DNA of 64,000 bases from Paramecium sonneborni (taxonomy: Eukaryota > Ciliophora > Oligohymenophorea > Peniculida > Parameciidae): NCBI GenBank assembly GCA_905182985.1, contig CAJJDN010000010.1, positions 190,221 through 254,220 of the forward strand, written 5' to 3'. The notes beneath the pieces are model-generated. The model was not told where the DNA came from. It was given only the letters and a program-made list of their open reading frames with translations, and did no database searches. The position numbers and the translations under genes were made by a program. Positions 47,031 to 58,664 of the stretch are shown here, one piece after another. Position 1 is the first letter of the stretch. Every line of letters starts with the position of its first letter.

Positions 47031-49196
47031 TCAATAAGGTAACAAAGTCAACACTTTAAATAATTAATCATGTTTAATAGATTAGTCTGACCATTTTAAA
47101 ACATTATTCATCTAATTCTCATCCAACATTTTATTCAATACTAATTTTAATGTTGATACTTCAATTAAATTTGTTTCTTGATCTTAAAAAAATTTAACAA
47201 CTTCCAATAATTTATCAAAATTTGGAAAAATCAATTTAAATGCTAAAAACACACTGTAATAAGAAGCATCCAAATCTAATTAATACTTGTCTTTTTTATT
47301 TTTCTCTTAATATATATAAATTTCTTTTAAAATATTTTGAAAAATTACATCATCAATAGTAAATCCTAAAGAAAATAAAAAAGATTTTAGGCTTTCAGAT
47401 AACATATAGCATTTAGTCCAAGCTGAATTACTATCATTAGTATCTCCTTATTAAAATAAAATAAAATTTGTTGAACATAGTTAAAAAAACTCAGGATCTT
47501 TTTCTTTTAATAAATTTTTGAATTATTGAGCATCATACTCATCACATTATATTTAATGATTTTTATTATTATCAATTACAGTTTCAATTTTAATTTCAGA
47601 AAGCCTTTTCAAATTTGGTTCTTATATTAATTTAGAATATTTAAAAAGGTATTATGACATAGTAAGCAAATGTTTTTAAGGTTATCTAAATGTTAATTCA
47701 TAACCAAAACATTGTTTAGCTTTATAATTTCTATCAGTTGAACTAATTTAAAAAGGTTTTGTAGTTTGATTGATTTGTTATTATTATTATGAATTTTAAT
47801 TTTCAGCCTCTTTGATTTAAATTGAATTTTTCAATTTATCTTAAATAGACTAATAATGAAATGTTTCTTTATTATTTTATTGAGATATGATTGGTTTGTT
47901 GCTCTATTTATTTTATTATGATTCTTATTTTGTGTTAAAAAAATCTTCAATATGAACTTTTTTTTGTTCTTAAGTAGAGAATTTGGCAACTTCATCCTAT
48001 ATATTATGTTTATAAACAGGACTTTAAATGTCATTTTTTTACTCACTAATAATTTTACTCCCTGTTAGGTAAGGAGCAGGTTTACTAATTTATGATTATT
48101 ATTCTTGAGGTAAATTATCAAAAACATTATTTATTACTTCTTTTGCTTTTTAGTTTACTTATTTTGAGTTTGACTCTATAATTTATTTTGGAATTTATTT
48201 TGTTGTACATTCGTAAAGTTCTTATAATAGATTATCTAAATCTTCTTCATCTTTATCATTTACAAGTGATTTTTACATTGAAGAATCCTTTCTTGCATTT
48301 TAATAAATATCATCAAAATGATATTATTAGATATTTTCTTTAACAATTTCTATAGTTTCATTATGTATTGATTGTAAAAGAGATTATTATTAAATTAAAG
48401 ATTATTCATTTTAACCTCCACCAAAATTTTATAGTTAAGGTGCTTCAAATAATTCTGATTAATAAAGACCTGATTAGTCATTTACTTTTTATCGATGATT
48501 TAAAAAATTATCTAAAATGTTGCTAATATTATTAGTATTTGAATTATTTTATCTTGATTATTTTTTTATATGTTCTGATTTTATGGACATCTTTTTCATT
48601 TATGGTATTTCCTAACTATCATTCAATTATGAGTTTATTTAGAATAATTCCTCATGTTGATAACTTGATTTTTTTGGGCTTTTATCCAATTATTGTTAGA
48701 ATACTTAATTAGAAGGAATTTATGGAATAAACACAGGACTTTATTATGTTATATTTGTTAAATTAGACTCATTAATGATTTATTCTTCTTATTGGGTATG
48801 CTATTATTATTTGAATGATTGTTGTGGTTAATTCTAATTTTAAGACTGCTTTTATTTTGGAGATACTGGAGCAATATCTTGTTATTTATTTAATAATTAT
48901 TAATATTGTTATTGCTATTATTACAATTAAACCTAATACAAATCATTCATTGGCTAACTAAATGAAAATCTTTTATTTTATTCTTAATAATAAGCATCTA
49001 ATTAATTTTGATATTCATCTTCAGAAATTTTTTAAAACTATTATGCAGATTCATTTTAATTTTCTTGAATTGCACCACTCTAATTTTCAGATGTGCCACT
49101 CTTTTTTTAAAGATTTTCAAAGCTTATTGCCATAATTTACTATAGTTTTGCTTTTTATTTAGTTTATTTTGGTTTTGTTTTATTCTTTGCTTCCAT
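47031..49196 (-). CDS. Gln/Asn-rich protein of 721 residues, function unknown
   Basis: A single uninterrupted frame of 722 codons with no TGA and no intron. The first 450 residues are Gln/Ser/Asn-rich low complexity (YQVQLQQQQQQYQQLLNKQQ). The C-terminal 220 look folded: CFGYELTFRQPQKHLLTMSQYLFKYSKLIQ, LCSTNFILFQQGDTNDSNSAWTKCYML, SYYSVFLAFKLIFPNFDKLLEVV. I recognise no domain. The Gln-rich part resembles condensate-forming proteins, which is inference only. Confidence 0.75.
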
Positions 49197-49602
49197 TTAA
49201 GCAATCAAAATATTAATATAAAATATATTATTAATATTTTTTAGTAATTATTAATTCAAACTTTATTTTATTTTATTTTTCCTTTAAAAAAACTTAATCT
49301 ACATCTACTTTCGGGTGAAAATACTAAAAATTCATTAGTTATATTAATTAATTATATATTAAAGCAATTTAAAGAATTAAAATAAAATTTTAATTTTATC
49401 GAAATATAAATAAATAAGATTTATATGAATTATTTTAATTCCACTTTTTAACTAAAGTTTCCAGTAATTTTAATTCAGATGACCTAATTTTATTTTTAGC
49501 AGAAAAGCTAGGTAAATCTACAATGACTTTTTTGGAAATTTATTGCACTATTATCAATTGAAATTAAGACTTAATTAATTGATATTGTAATAATTAATTT
49601 TA
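49197..49602. other. AT-rich divergent promoter region
   Basis: About 0.4 kb between the divergent starts of the Gln-rich gene and the MGN-type gene. No frame or motif stands out. Confidence 0.5.
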
Positions 49603-50250
49603 ATGGGGAATATTTGTTTACATAAATAAGAAATTTAGAAAACAGAAATTATTAAAATTAATGGATACCCTCATTTGAACTGTCCAAACAAGTAAATATT
49701 AGAACCTGGCATTCAAAATTTATCATAAAATTTAGATACTTTTGAGGAAGACTTTTTTAAAAGTGAATTTATTTTAGATTTCTAAGAAGATGGATAAAGA
49801 AATCAGAGCACAAGAAAAGTTAAATTAGGCTCAACTTTTGAAGAAATTAATCGATTAAATTTAATTTAATGCCCCTCTTTATGTCAAATTGATGAAAAAT
49901 ATGATTTTCCTTACGATAATTAATTTAAATTGACAAATAATCTTCAAAAATATAATAAAAATACTATTTTATAGGGAAAGAGATAAAATAAATATAAGAA
50001 AAGAAATAAAAAAGTTTCAGTGTAAAAAATAGAATAACCCAAAAGTATTCTCAAAACTCATATACCATAACGTTCATCCTTAAGTAGTTGTTAAGATGAT
50101 AAAAGCTAGCGTACAGTAACTTTCAGTCTTGCTTCTAGTAAATCAAAGAATTCAAGATCCTTATCCCCTATAATAATGGCTTTATCATTGAATAGGTAAC
50201 CAATATAAAGTATCAGCCTACCTAAATTATAATAATTTCCTTATTTGTGA
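49603..50250 (+). CDS. MGN-type lipid-anchored polar protein
   Basis: 215 residues in one exon, starting MGNICLHKQE: Gly2 for myristoylation and Cys5 available for palmitoylation. It contains TRKVKLGSTFEEINRL, a Lys-rich middle (QNKYKKRNKKVSVQ) and Ser/Arg-rich segments (SILKTHIPQRSSLSS; SKSKNSRSLSP) that could be phosphorylated. No domain. Together with the genes at 4453, 7928, 32689 and 63378 it belongs to a recurrent MG-x(1-2)-C group. The 326 bp after it (50251-50576) are AT-rich with no gene. Confidence 0.6.
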
Positions 50251-50576
50251 AATGAACTAAAAATTTTAATTATTAGTTTTCTTATAAAATTTACATAATA
50301 AGATATAAAAATGTAATTTGTTTTCATGAATATCAATTATAATATTTTTTTTTAAAATGAAAAACAAAGCAAATAATAGATTGATCAATATTTGAATAAT
50401 AGATTTTATTAGAACTATAATAGATCAATCATTATATATCAATCTATATTAAAAATTCTTAGCAATTATGATTTAAGAAAAACATAACTTTTTTTGTTTT
50501 AATCAATTAATGAAAATTTTAAGGAAGGAAAGAATTTTTTGGATGATAAATTTTTATCGAATATTAATAAGACTTA

Positions 50577-51197
50577 TCAACAACATTTTTGTGGCTATTC
50601 TTCTATTTCCCCTAATTTCTTATTTTATATAATTTAATTTTAGCCTCTTCTAAGGAGTATTTATTAAACTAATTCTGTATACATTTCTTTAACTTATGTT
50701 CCTGTTCTTGCAGAACATTCAAAATACTTAATTTAGTACTAAAATAGAAAAAATAATACTTTTTAGGCTAATTATTAACCTTCTAAAGTAGTTACTTCCC
50801 TTTAAGAAATATCGCATTTATTTGCAACTAAAACAATAGAGATTTATTCACAATCAATTTATTCTTTTAAATTATCAATCCAAGTTTAAACTTATTAAAA
50901 TGAGTTTTTATCAACAACACTATAAACCAAAGAGACTCCTTAGGCATTTCTATAAAAAATAGGAGTAATAACTCTAAATCTTTCTTAACCTAAACACTAA
51001 AAATTTGATTTACCAGCTGTGTCCCAAACTTAAACTATCACTTAGTTTTCTCCTTAAGTGAGTATTTTTTATCTATATTCCACTCCTAATGTAGCTTAGA
51101 TATTTTCAGAAAACTTTTCATCAACATAACGATTTAAGAGGGATGACTTGCCTACAGCACCATCACCTAACATAAGAATTTTGACTCTATCTGTCAT
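50577..51197 (-). CDS. Rab-family small GTPase
   Basis: 191 residues, introns 50990-51013 and 50739-50759 (TAG). All G boxes present: MLGDGAVGKSSLLNRYV (P loop), T in switch I with LGVEYRQKI, WDTAGQERFRVITPIFYRNAQG (switch II, Rab-type), VLVANKCDIS (NKxD), FECSARTG (G5). It ends KCC, a dual geranylgeranylation signal for membrane attachment. Overall closest to the Rab5/21/22 group by feel, which is not certain. GTP hydrolysis residues including Gln of DTAGQ are intact. Functions in vesicle targeting. Confidence 0.94.
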
Positions 51198-51288
51198 TTT
51201 ATTTTTAAATTTATATAAATATTATCACTAAGCTAAAGTTTATAATTATTCTTTTATTTTACACAAATTATTGTGAAAATTGTTAACT

Positions 51289-51855
51289 TCATTTTAGTTG
51301 AGCTAAAATGTCACATTCTCCTTAGTATTAGTTTAAGTATTTAACGTTTCTAATTATAAAAATAAGACAGGCATATTAACCTATAAATTATTATTAAAAA
51401 ATCACCTTTTATTAATTATGAGTCTGAATTTATATATCTACTCTCCAGTCAATATCGATAAGTGAATCTGCTTAACATATTTCTCTATTTGTTATTTTAT
51501 CACACACTATTATGACTAGAAAATATATCTTACATTCAGAGATTTAAATTATAGAATCGGTAAGTAATCTTGCTAATTATTAATCAAAATTAGATGGAAA
51601 TATTTATAATATTGCTTATTCGTTCCACTATAATAACTCTGCATTTTCTAATAGTTTCACTAAACCTATAATAAGTGTATGTGCTTATTTTTCAGTCAAT
51701 TATAAATCTTAAGGCAAAGAAGCACTTACAGGTGTTTCCATAAATTCTTAAAATGAGTTTAGTTTGTTTCTAAATAAATACGCATATTCAAATAGTTTTC
51801 TCACATATTTTTTAGATGGCAATTATGACAAAAGTCCAAGGATTTAAAAATTCAT
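51289..51855 (-). CDS. COMM-domain protein
   Basis: 188 residues in one frame: helical N-terminal part (VRKLFEYAYLFRNKL; LIIGLVKLLENAELL; FDQQLARLLTDSIIQ) and a C-terminal COMM domain with DSLIDIDWRVDIQIQ, the signature 'L.D.DWR.D'. COMMD proteins assemble into the Commander complex with CCDC22/CCDC93 and control endosomal recycling, which fits the neighbouring Rab gene, though that may be chance. Length equals typical COMMDs. An 18-nt GTA...TAG segment in the middle could be an intron but is below the usual size. Confidence 0.82.
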
Positions 51856-51924
51856 TATTTATTTTAATAACCCATAAAATCTGAGATTTGTGATAAATAT
51901 TTAAACAAATAAAATACATTTATT

Positions 51925-52040
51925 TTCTTCGATCCTTCCCTGGTCAGATTGACCAAATGATGAGCGAGAATTAAATCCAATTGCGGAATCAAGTCTGGTC
52001 TCCAAACTCTTGTTACGCATGGACTTAAAACTATCTGACT
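51925..52040. ncRNA. candidate small structured RNA (C/D-snoRNA-like?), strand uncertain
   Basis: A GC-rich island in AT-rich flanks. On the plus strand it has a GGTCAGATTGACC hairpin, a C-box-like ATGATGA at about 51957 and a CTGA about 75 nt downstream. GACC/GGTC elements recur and could pair. I could not match it to a known snRNA, SRP RNA or tRNA, and there is no good terminal stem for a C/D snoRNA. A standard-code ORF on the minus strand over it looks random. Confidence 0.25.
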
Positions 52041-52945
52041 ATAACTATATATATATTTAATAATGTTCATTAATCATCCTATAATCTCAAATATAGAATG
52101 ATGTAGATACGTATTAAATCTATTTTCTCATCATCTTAATATAACTATCTTAGTTATTTAAAAAGAACATTTTGTTATAATTATTCAAAATAATTGAAAT
52201 TATTCATAATCCAGCTTATCTTCAAATTCTATTTAAATTTAGTATATTTTTTGATTTGAATAGCACTCTAAATAAATTTAATTTTGATTCTTCAGAATTT
52301 TATCATTTAATATTAAACCTTCAATTAAGCCTGGTCTATCTTTATTGAATATTGTACTCAATTTTAATTTTGTGCTACTTTTCGAATTTAAATACAATCA
52401 ATTCCAAATTTTCTTTTAAATAAAGTGAATCATTTATTTTGACAGATTTAAGTTTAGACTTATAATAAATCAAATATTTACTTAATATAATATGTATTCT
52501 TCAATTTCTTTTATAGAAAATAATGGGAGAAATATCTACTTTTGTAAGTTATTTTTTAACTCAATAGATTGTTATCTATTATCAAAATCTGGTTTATTAA
52601 AGCTTTTTTTAAGAACACTAAGAAAATGAGGTAATTATTCTAAATTATTATATTTTTCTTTCTTAGAAGTTAAAATTTATTTTCTATTCAATTATGATGT
52701 TTTATTATGTTAATTAGCTTTTGTTTCTAATTAACATTTTAATGATGGATTTGAACTAATCTAATTATTAATTTTGGAATTCACATGAAGTTTGCCTTTT
52801 CGTATTCTTTATTAATATAATATTTACTTCTTATCTTAAATAGATGAATGATTGTTAAGTAAATTAAAATTATATTGTGGCTATTCAATTTCTAAGTCCA
52901 TATCATTATAAAATTGCGCCTTTCTTTTAGACATTAATTTAATTA
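52041..52945. other. AT-rich spacer, no gene seen
   Basis: About 0.9 kb upstream of NAA35. Many short frames in both strands, all broken by TGA or of random composition. Nothing supported. Confidence 0.5.
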
Positions 52946-54958
52946 ATGGATATTACAGCAGAACTAAAGAGTCTAAAAAATGGAGATATTCTTTTAGCAG
53001 AAGGATTTTCATTATTTGAGGCCATGTCAGCAACAGAATTATTTGACCAAAAAATAGATGTAAAACTGGGTTTGTGTGATGCAGATACTCCATAAAAATT
53101 ACTTGACTAAAATAAGATAAAAACAGGATCATAACTTAGCAATGAAGAAGTAAAGCTTATTGAAATCAATAATTATATAGCTTGTAGGACTGTTTGATTT
53201 AGTGATTCAGAAAATTACATGTTGGTTAAATGGAAATGCATTAGCATAGACCATTTATACATTAGTATATTAGTATGATGATTCATTATGGGATAATCCA
53301 TTTGTTAAAGCATTGTTTGATACGTTAAATACTGTTGGAAGCCACATTTTTAAAATCATTAAGGATGCTCCATTTCTTAGAGAAGAAGATTATAATCCAT
53401 CTGTTTTCAGTTTCAGAAACAAAAGGATACTCACTATTTAAGAATTATTGACAACTATTTTAAATCCATTAGATACTGAATTGAGTGGCAAAATTAAGAA
53501 ATCGAAATAATTAACTATAGCTGATGCTCTATCCTCTAGAATTAAATTACTTAAAGGTTTTTGCTTAATTGTATAATGTCTTTAATAAACATACACTACT
53601 GAATTATAAAAATAAATAACAGATCATATTGAATTCATAAGAAAAAGATTTGATGCTGTTGTCTAAACTAGGGCTTTAGCAAAAGATATGTCCAATTATT
53701 AAAGTACTACTATACTCAAACATCTCAAATCTATGATAAGTATGAGAAAAATACCTCATATGGAGAATCCATATGAATATTTTAATACTATGTTAAATTA
53801 ATTAGAATCTGTTCTTGATTTAGGTGCAGAACGAAATTACTTTAGCATTTAATAAAAAATTTGCTCCTTAATTCATGATTATCCTAAAAATATTTTAATT
53901 AGAGCTTATCTTGAGTAAAATCTATTTAAATATGATTCATTTTTATATTTTCACTAAACTCCTTGGATAAATATCATAATTGGAACTCTCAATAAAATGT
54001 ATTCTTAGAATTTTGATTAATTGTATCATTATGTTTTTAAAGAGTATCAAGAGTGTTTAGTACCTGTTACTTATGAATACACTATAAAATAATTGAGATC
54101 AAAGTTTAGAAAAAATAGAGATTTTCATAAAAACTATTCACATTTATCAATACTTGTTCATCATAGTAACTAAATTGATTAAAACATCTTCAAAAATAAG
54201 AACCCTCTGATGATCTTCAGTTATGAAATTGCTGTTTAATCTATGATTCAATAATTATAATATGGCTTTGATCTAGAACTTTATTCAGATGTAGATTATG
54301 CTAGCATATACTTCTATCTAGAATATTTAACCACTATTTTAGATAGAAATAGAACTAACTATGTAAATCAATTGACAAATTCATAAAGAGAATAATTATA
54401 GAATCAAAATAAAAAGAAACCTAAAGTCTCTCCACTGATTGATTAGATGTATTTTGAATAACAATACTGGAAGGGATTAAATTGTCTATTTAGAGTAAGA
54501 TGTTATTATAATAACAGGGTTTATCAAGGTTATACTATACCTTAATGGAGAATGGATTCATCAAAAAAGTCCAAGACATGAATTATAGATATTCCAACAG
54601 AATGAAAATATTTGATACTTGCTATTATATCAAAGCTATTAAATTTGACGAATACGCACAAAAGATGAATTCTTATGGTTCATTTCAAGATACACTCAAA
54701 TTTGTCAGTTCTTCTTTGAGTGAAGCCTAATAACTTTTTATTTAAGTCAAAGAAAATAAAATGTTGCCTTAATAAATGTAAGATCAATCAAAAGATTTGG
54801 TTATGGTATTTATCATCTATTATTCATTTCATTAGGTTTGTGTTGTGACATCGGTCAATGCTATGAAATTAATCCAAAATTAAAAATACTCAATTTCATT
54901 TAAGAAAACAACAGTTTCATTTGTACCATAAATAGAGTTGATTGCATTATAATAATGA
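52946..54958 (+). CDS. NAA35: NatC auxiliary subunit NAA35 (Mak10)
   Basis: 642 residues with introns 53150-53180 (TAG), 54495-54517 (CAG), 54806-54835 (TAG). N-terminus MDITAELKSLKNGDILLAEG then FSLFEAMSATELFDQKIDV, the Mak10 signature (LFEAMSAIEMMDPKMD). A second conserved block is QKITCWLNGNALAQTIYTLVY (tWL.G..laQT). The rest is helical with an RIKLLKGFCLIV segment. NAA35 is the ribosome-docking scaffold of NatC, which acetylates N-termini such as Met-Leu/Ile/Phe. Length is near the yeast and human proteins. Its stop is 1 bp from the stop of the convergent PEX12 gene. Confidence 0.92.
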
Positions 54959-54959
54959 T

Positions 54960-55779
54960 TCAAAATAATTTTATTATATGATTATTAGTGATCTCATTCT
55001 GAATTACCATTTATTATAAACATTCTAAACAATATACATATCCTGTTGTTTTTAAAACGCTAGGTATTTATGGGATTCTTTTGCATTTTGGACAATATTT
55101 CTAAACATTTTTTGAATCTACCTATTTAGGTGCTTGTATTATCTAATTCTTTTACTAAACCTTATTATTCTTTTTAGAAAAATAGAAATCTAAAAATTTC
55201 AATCCCAAATAAACAAATAGCATTCCATATTTATATGGAGATTCCATTTTAAATCTAATGAGATCCTATTTAATCAAATAATAAAAAACAGAATAACTTT
55301 TTTGTTCATCATTTAATAAGTATTGAAATTTCATTAGAATATCAATCAATTTAAATCCTCTATATAAATATTGAGTTATTTTTTTCCCTCTATTTGAATT
55401 TGGATTGATTGAATACTCATGTAATTTTTATAAAATGTAAGGAATCAAAATTCTTATCATCAATGTAGCAATTCGTTTAAACTTCTTATTTTGTTTTTAT
55501 TCAGATAAGTAGAATCCATAAAAATATTCAGCATAAGAAGTATTATACTTTAAGGCATAAGGTAGATTAATACAGAATTCAATTAGAAATGCTATTTCTT
55601 TTGTATATTGAAAATATTAGATAAATCGATCTTATTGTGTAATTATTCCTATTGAATATTGTAAGGCATTTCTTAATGATCTATGATGATTATTGGATGA
55701 TTAAGTACTCTTCAAATTTTTCAAGAGAAAAATATTCAAAAAAATGAATTCTTCCAGCAAATTCAGTTCTGCTATCCAT
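54960..55779 (-). CDS. PEX12: peroxin 12 (PEX12), peroxisomal RING-type ligase subunit
   Basis: 263 residues, one intron 55681-55708 (28 nt, TAG). MDSRTEFAGRIHFFEYFSLEK, then LRNALQYSIGIITQQDRF, an Arg/Lys-rich stretch with hydrophobic segments (RIATLMIRILIPYILQKL; GMLFVYLGLKFLDFYF), and a C-terminal zinc-binding region KYCPKCKRIPQIPSVLKTTGYVYCLECL. This incomplete RING, followed by no further Cys/His pairs, is characteristic of PEX12, which with PEX2 and PEX10 ubiquitinates the PEX5 receptor. It is somewhat short at the N-terminal domain. Its start is 22 bp from the divergent NAA50 start. Confidence 0.86.
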
Positions 55780-55801
55780 TAATTTATATATATATTTATT
55801 A

Positions 55802-56366
55802 ATGGAATAGAAACCAAAATTGACTTTTGGAGATATAAACTTCAAAAATTTAGAATAATTTAAAGTCATTACCTAAAAGACCTTACCTGTAACATATAGC
55901 GAAAACTTTTATTATAAAATTCTCACTTATACAGACTTTTCAGCTCTAGGTATTAAAATATAAGTAATGTTCAGGTTATTATAATGATATTGCCGTTGGA
56001 GCTATAACAGCAAGGATAGAAGATAAAGATGGAAAAAAGACAGCCTATATAATGACATTTGGTGTTTTAGATGCATACCGTCGTTTTGGATTTGGAACAT
56101 AACTTTTGAATGAATTAATAAATAGAATAAGATCTCATTAAGAAATACGAACTATATATTTGCATATGTGGGTTAGCAATGAAATTGGATTTTAATTTTA
56201 TTGTAAACATGGATTTGAAAAAACAACCTACAAAAAAAATTATTATACAGATATAGATCCTCCTCATTGCTACATTCTAACAAAGCGTCTCTATCCAGAT
56301 GTTGATCCTCCTATTCCTTACACAGAAGAAGATGCAGAAAAAGAATAGGAAATTGCATAATAATGA
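55802..56366 (+). CDS. NAA50: N-alpha-acetyltransferase 50 (NatE catalytic subunit)
   Basis: 179 residues, one intron 55950-55974 (ends CAG). GNAT fold with [31 protein letters not shown] (substrate-binding FPVxY segment), [36 protein letters not shown] (acetyl-CoA motif RxxGxGT), [22 protein letters not shown] and [16 protein letters not shown], in the same order as human NAA50. It acetylates Met-starting N-termini and binds NatA. A short acidic tail (EEDAEKEQEIAQQ) is extra. Head-to-head with PEX12. Confidence 0.95.
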
Positions 56367-56937
56367 AGTATATATTTAGTATTATTAATAAATAAAAAGT
56401 AAGCTAATATTTTCTTATTTTATATTATTATATTGATTATGTTAACTTTTCAATTATTTTATTTGAGTTCATTATTATATGATTCTAGAAGTGAGAGATG
56501 TGTCATAATTTTGAATAATTCATTACACTCTCAAAATTAAACTAAATTATAATTTACTCCCTTCAATTATATATTAGATATATTCTAATTAATTAAAGTA
56601 AAATTATAAGCTAAATAAATATGAAAGCACCCTTTATTCAATTTAGTTAAAGGCTTGGTATATAATATAAAGAAACAATTAAATAATTATTTTGTAAACA
56701 CAACAATGGTTTAAAAATTAAAATAAGGCTATCCTTATTATTTTTTTATTTATTAATTAAACTTGAATGAAATAAAGATTAATTAGATTTAATGACTTAG
56801 TTAAAATTTTTTAATCATATTGAATAGTTAATTAATCTTTGTTTTGAATTACCTTATATTCATTTATAAATGTTAGCATAAATTGAATCTTTGCATAATT
56901 AAAATTAGTCTATGTTATCATCTAATGAAATTGTAAA
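56367..56937. other. AT-rich spacer, no gene seen
   Basis: About 0.57 kb between NAA50 and the next plus-strand gene. No supported frame or RNA. Confidence 0.55.
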
Positions 56938-58401
56938 ATGGGAATGGCAGCCATTCAAAACAACAATATTGTTCATAATGGGCAAACTATTAGAATAGAA
57001 GGCTCTAAAGTTATCAACTTTTAAAACTCTAATCAAGGCTATTCACTTGATTTAAAGTTATGGAAGCCCTTTCCATTTAGTACAAATATCGGATGGAATT
57101 GGCATAAATCCTGGAATATCCCAGAATTAGAATGTTAGTTGAAAGTATATAACAAGTTAATAACTAATAGATCGATAATGATTAAGACCATCATATACTG
57201 AATACACTAACAATAGTGGCCAATCTATACATTGTGAAGCACAATTACGATAAAATGGAAATGGAAAGCATAGGATGCAAAGGAAGTCCTGAGAGTGTCT
57301 TTAGAAATGGAATTTCAATATTAAGATAATTAAAGTTCAACACAACATCATATAAGAATGAAGTACTATATTTATATAATAATTTAAGTATCAAAAGTTC
57401 AAAATAGTTGTCGTAATCACTTAAATCAATAGCAGCCAGTAGTCCGTTATAGATGCTAAATGTTCACCTTATATATTTGTAGATTCTCGAAAGCATGCCA
57501 GATAATAAGCACTCAATAACAATATTCAATTGATTATTGATCCTTTTTTACCTGAAAACTTGGATAAAGAATTTGTTAAAAAGGAGAGAAAAAATTAACC
57601 TAAAAGTTTATTAAAAGTTGATAATACAATCCAAGGTTTAATTAATTACTTCACAGCTCCGAACATTAGGCATAAAATCAAACACCCATTATTCTTGGCA
57701 ATCAAATTTGATAAATGTGTCAAATTGTACTTAAATTAATAAAATTTTGTTAAAAACTCTAAAGATGTCGTTTTAAAAGTCCAAAGTATCTTGATGAAAT
57801 CAAATTAGGAAAGACAAGATACTGATAAAGGAATGGCTTTACTATTTCAAATTGATTAAACTAATGAATTGGAATTTAAAAAAGTAAAATTTTTTTTATT
57901 ATCAAGGTTTATGAAATCACATAAATCTTTGAAAATGATATATTTATGCTTTACACTAAGCAAGATTAGATACCTGAAAGTTATATTCCAGTAGAAGATA
58001 TTTCAAGAATGAAATATTATTATAAACAGTTGTATCCAAATTTGATAAATCAAAAAAGTGGAATGAGTTTTAAATTAGAAATTTAGGAAGATTAGTAAAT
58101 TTAAAAATAAGTAAAATTAAACGAGAAGGATTATGAAAACTAAATAGATACTCATTTATAAATTAAATAATGTTAATAATAAAATTAGCAATAAGAAGAC
58201 TATAACAATAATTAAAGTTTTAATTATAATAACCAGGTTTCGAATTATTATAATTAATTTTAATAATAATAATAGCAATAATAACAATAATTCTAAATTT
58301 AATAATAGTAATGGTACAATAATATGTAGTAATAGCTATACCAATAACATTAATATTATATGATGCAACAATAACAATATTAATACAATAGATTTTATTG
58401 A
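56938..58401 (+). CDS. protein with possible Ig-fold (NDT80/MYRF-like) DNA-binding region and Gln tail
   Basis: 462 residues, introns 57145-57170 (TAG), 57363-57388 (AAG), 57884-57906 (AAG). N-terminal half: YSLDLKLWKPFPFSTNIGW, LTIVANLYIVKHNYDKMEM, SVFRNGISILRQLKFNTTSY, FKIVVVITQI, then DAKCSPYIFVDSRKHARQ. This beta-rich order with 'SPxIxVxSR' near its end recalls p53-like/NDT80/MYRF DNA-binding domains. The middle (LFLAIKFDKCVKLYL) is unassigned and the last 80 residues are Gln/Tyr/Asn-rich. The domain idea is a guess from pattern. An alternative start is the ATG at 56944. Confidence 0.55.
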
Positions 58402-58664
58402 TTTATAAGTATTAATAATAATGTTAAAAATACTAAAACGATTATTTATTATATTTCTTAATTATTCATTTATAAATTTATTTGTGGATTTTCTTATAAA
58501 AATAAGATTGTCCTAATTTTAACTGAGATGTCCTTTTCCAAATATTTTATATTAAAATGAGAATAATTTAAAATGTTTCATTTAAATCATATTTTTGTGT
58601 ATGAAAGGAGTAGAAAAAAATAATATGTTAAATAAATTTATGAATATTTAAAATTAATTAATAC

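Noticed and set aside
51864..52070. Minus-strand 68-codon ORF
   Set aside because: Covers a GC-rich island with RNA-like hairpins; the peptide resembles no protein and contains no conserved pattern.
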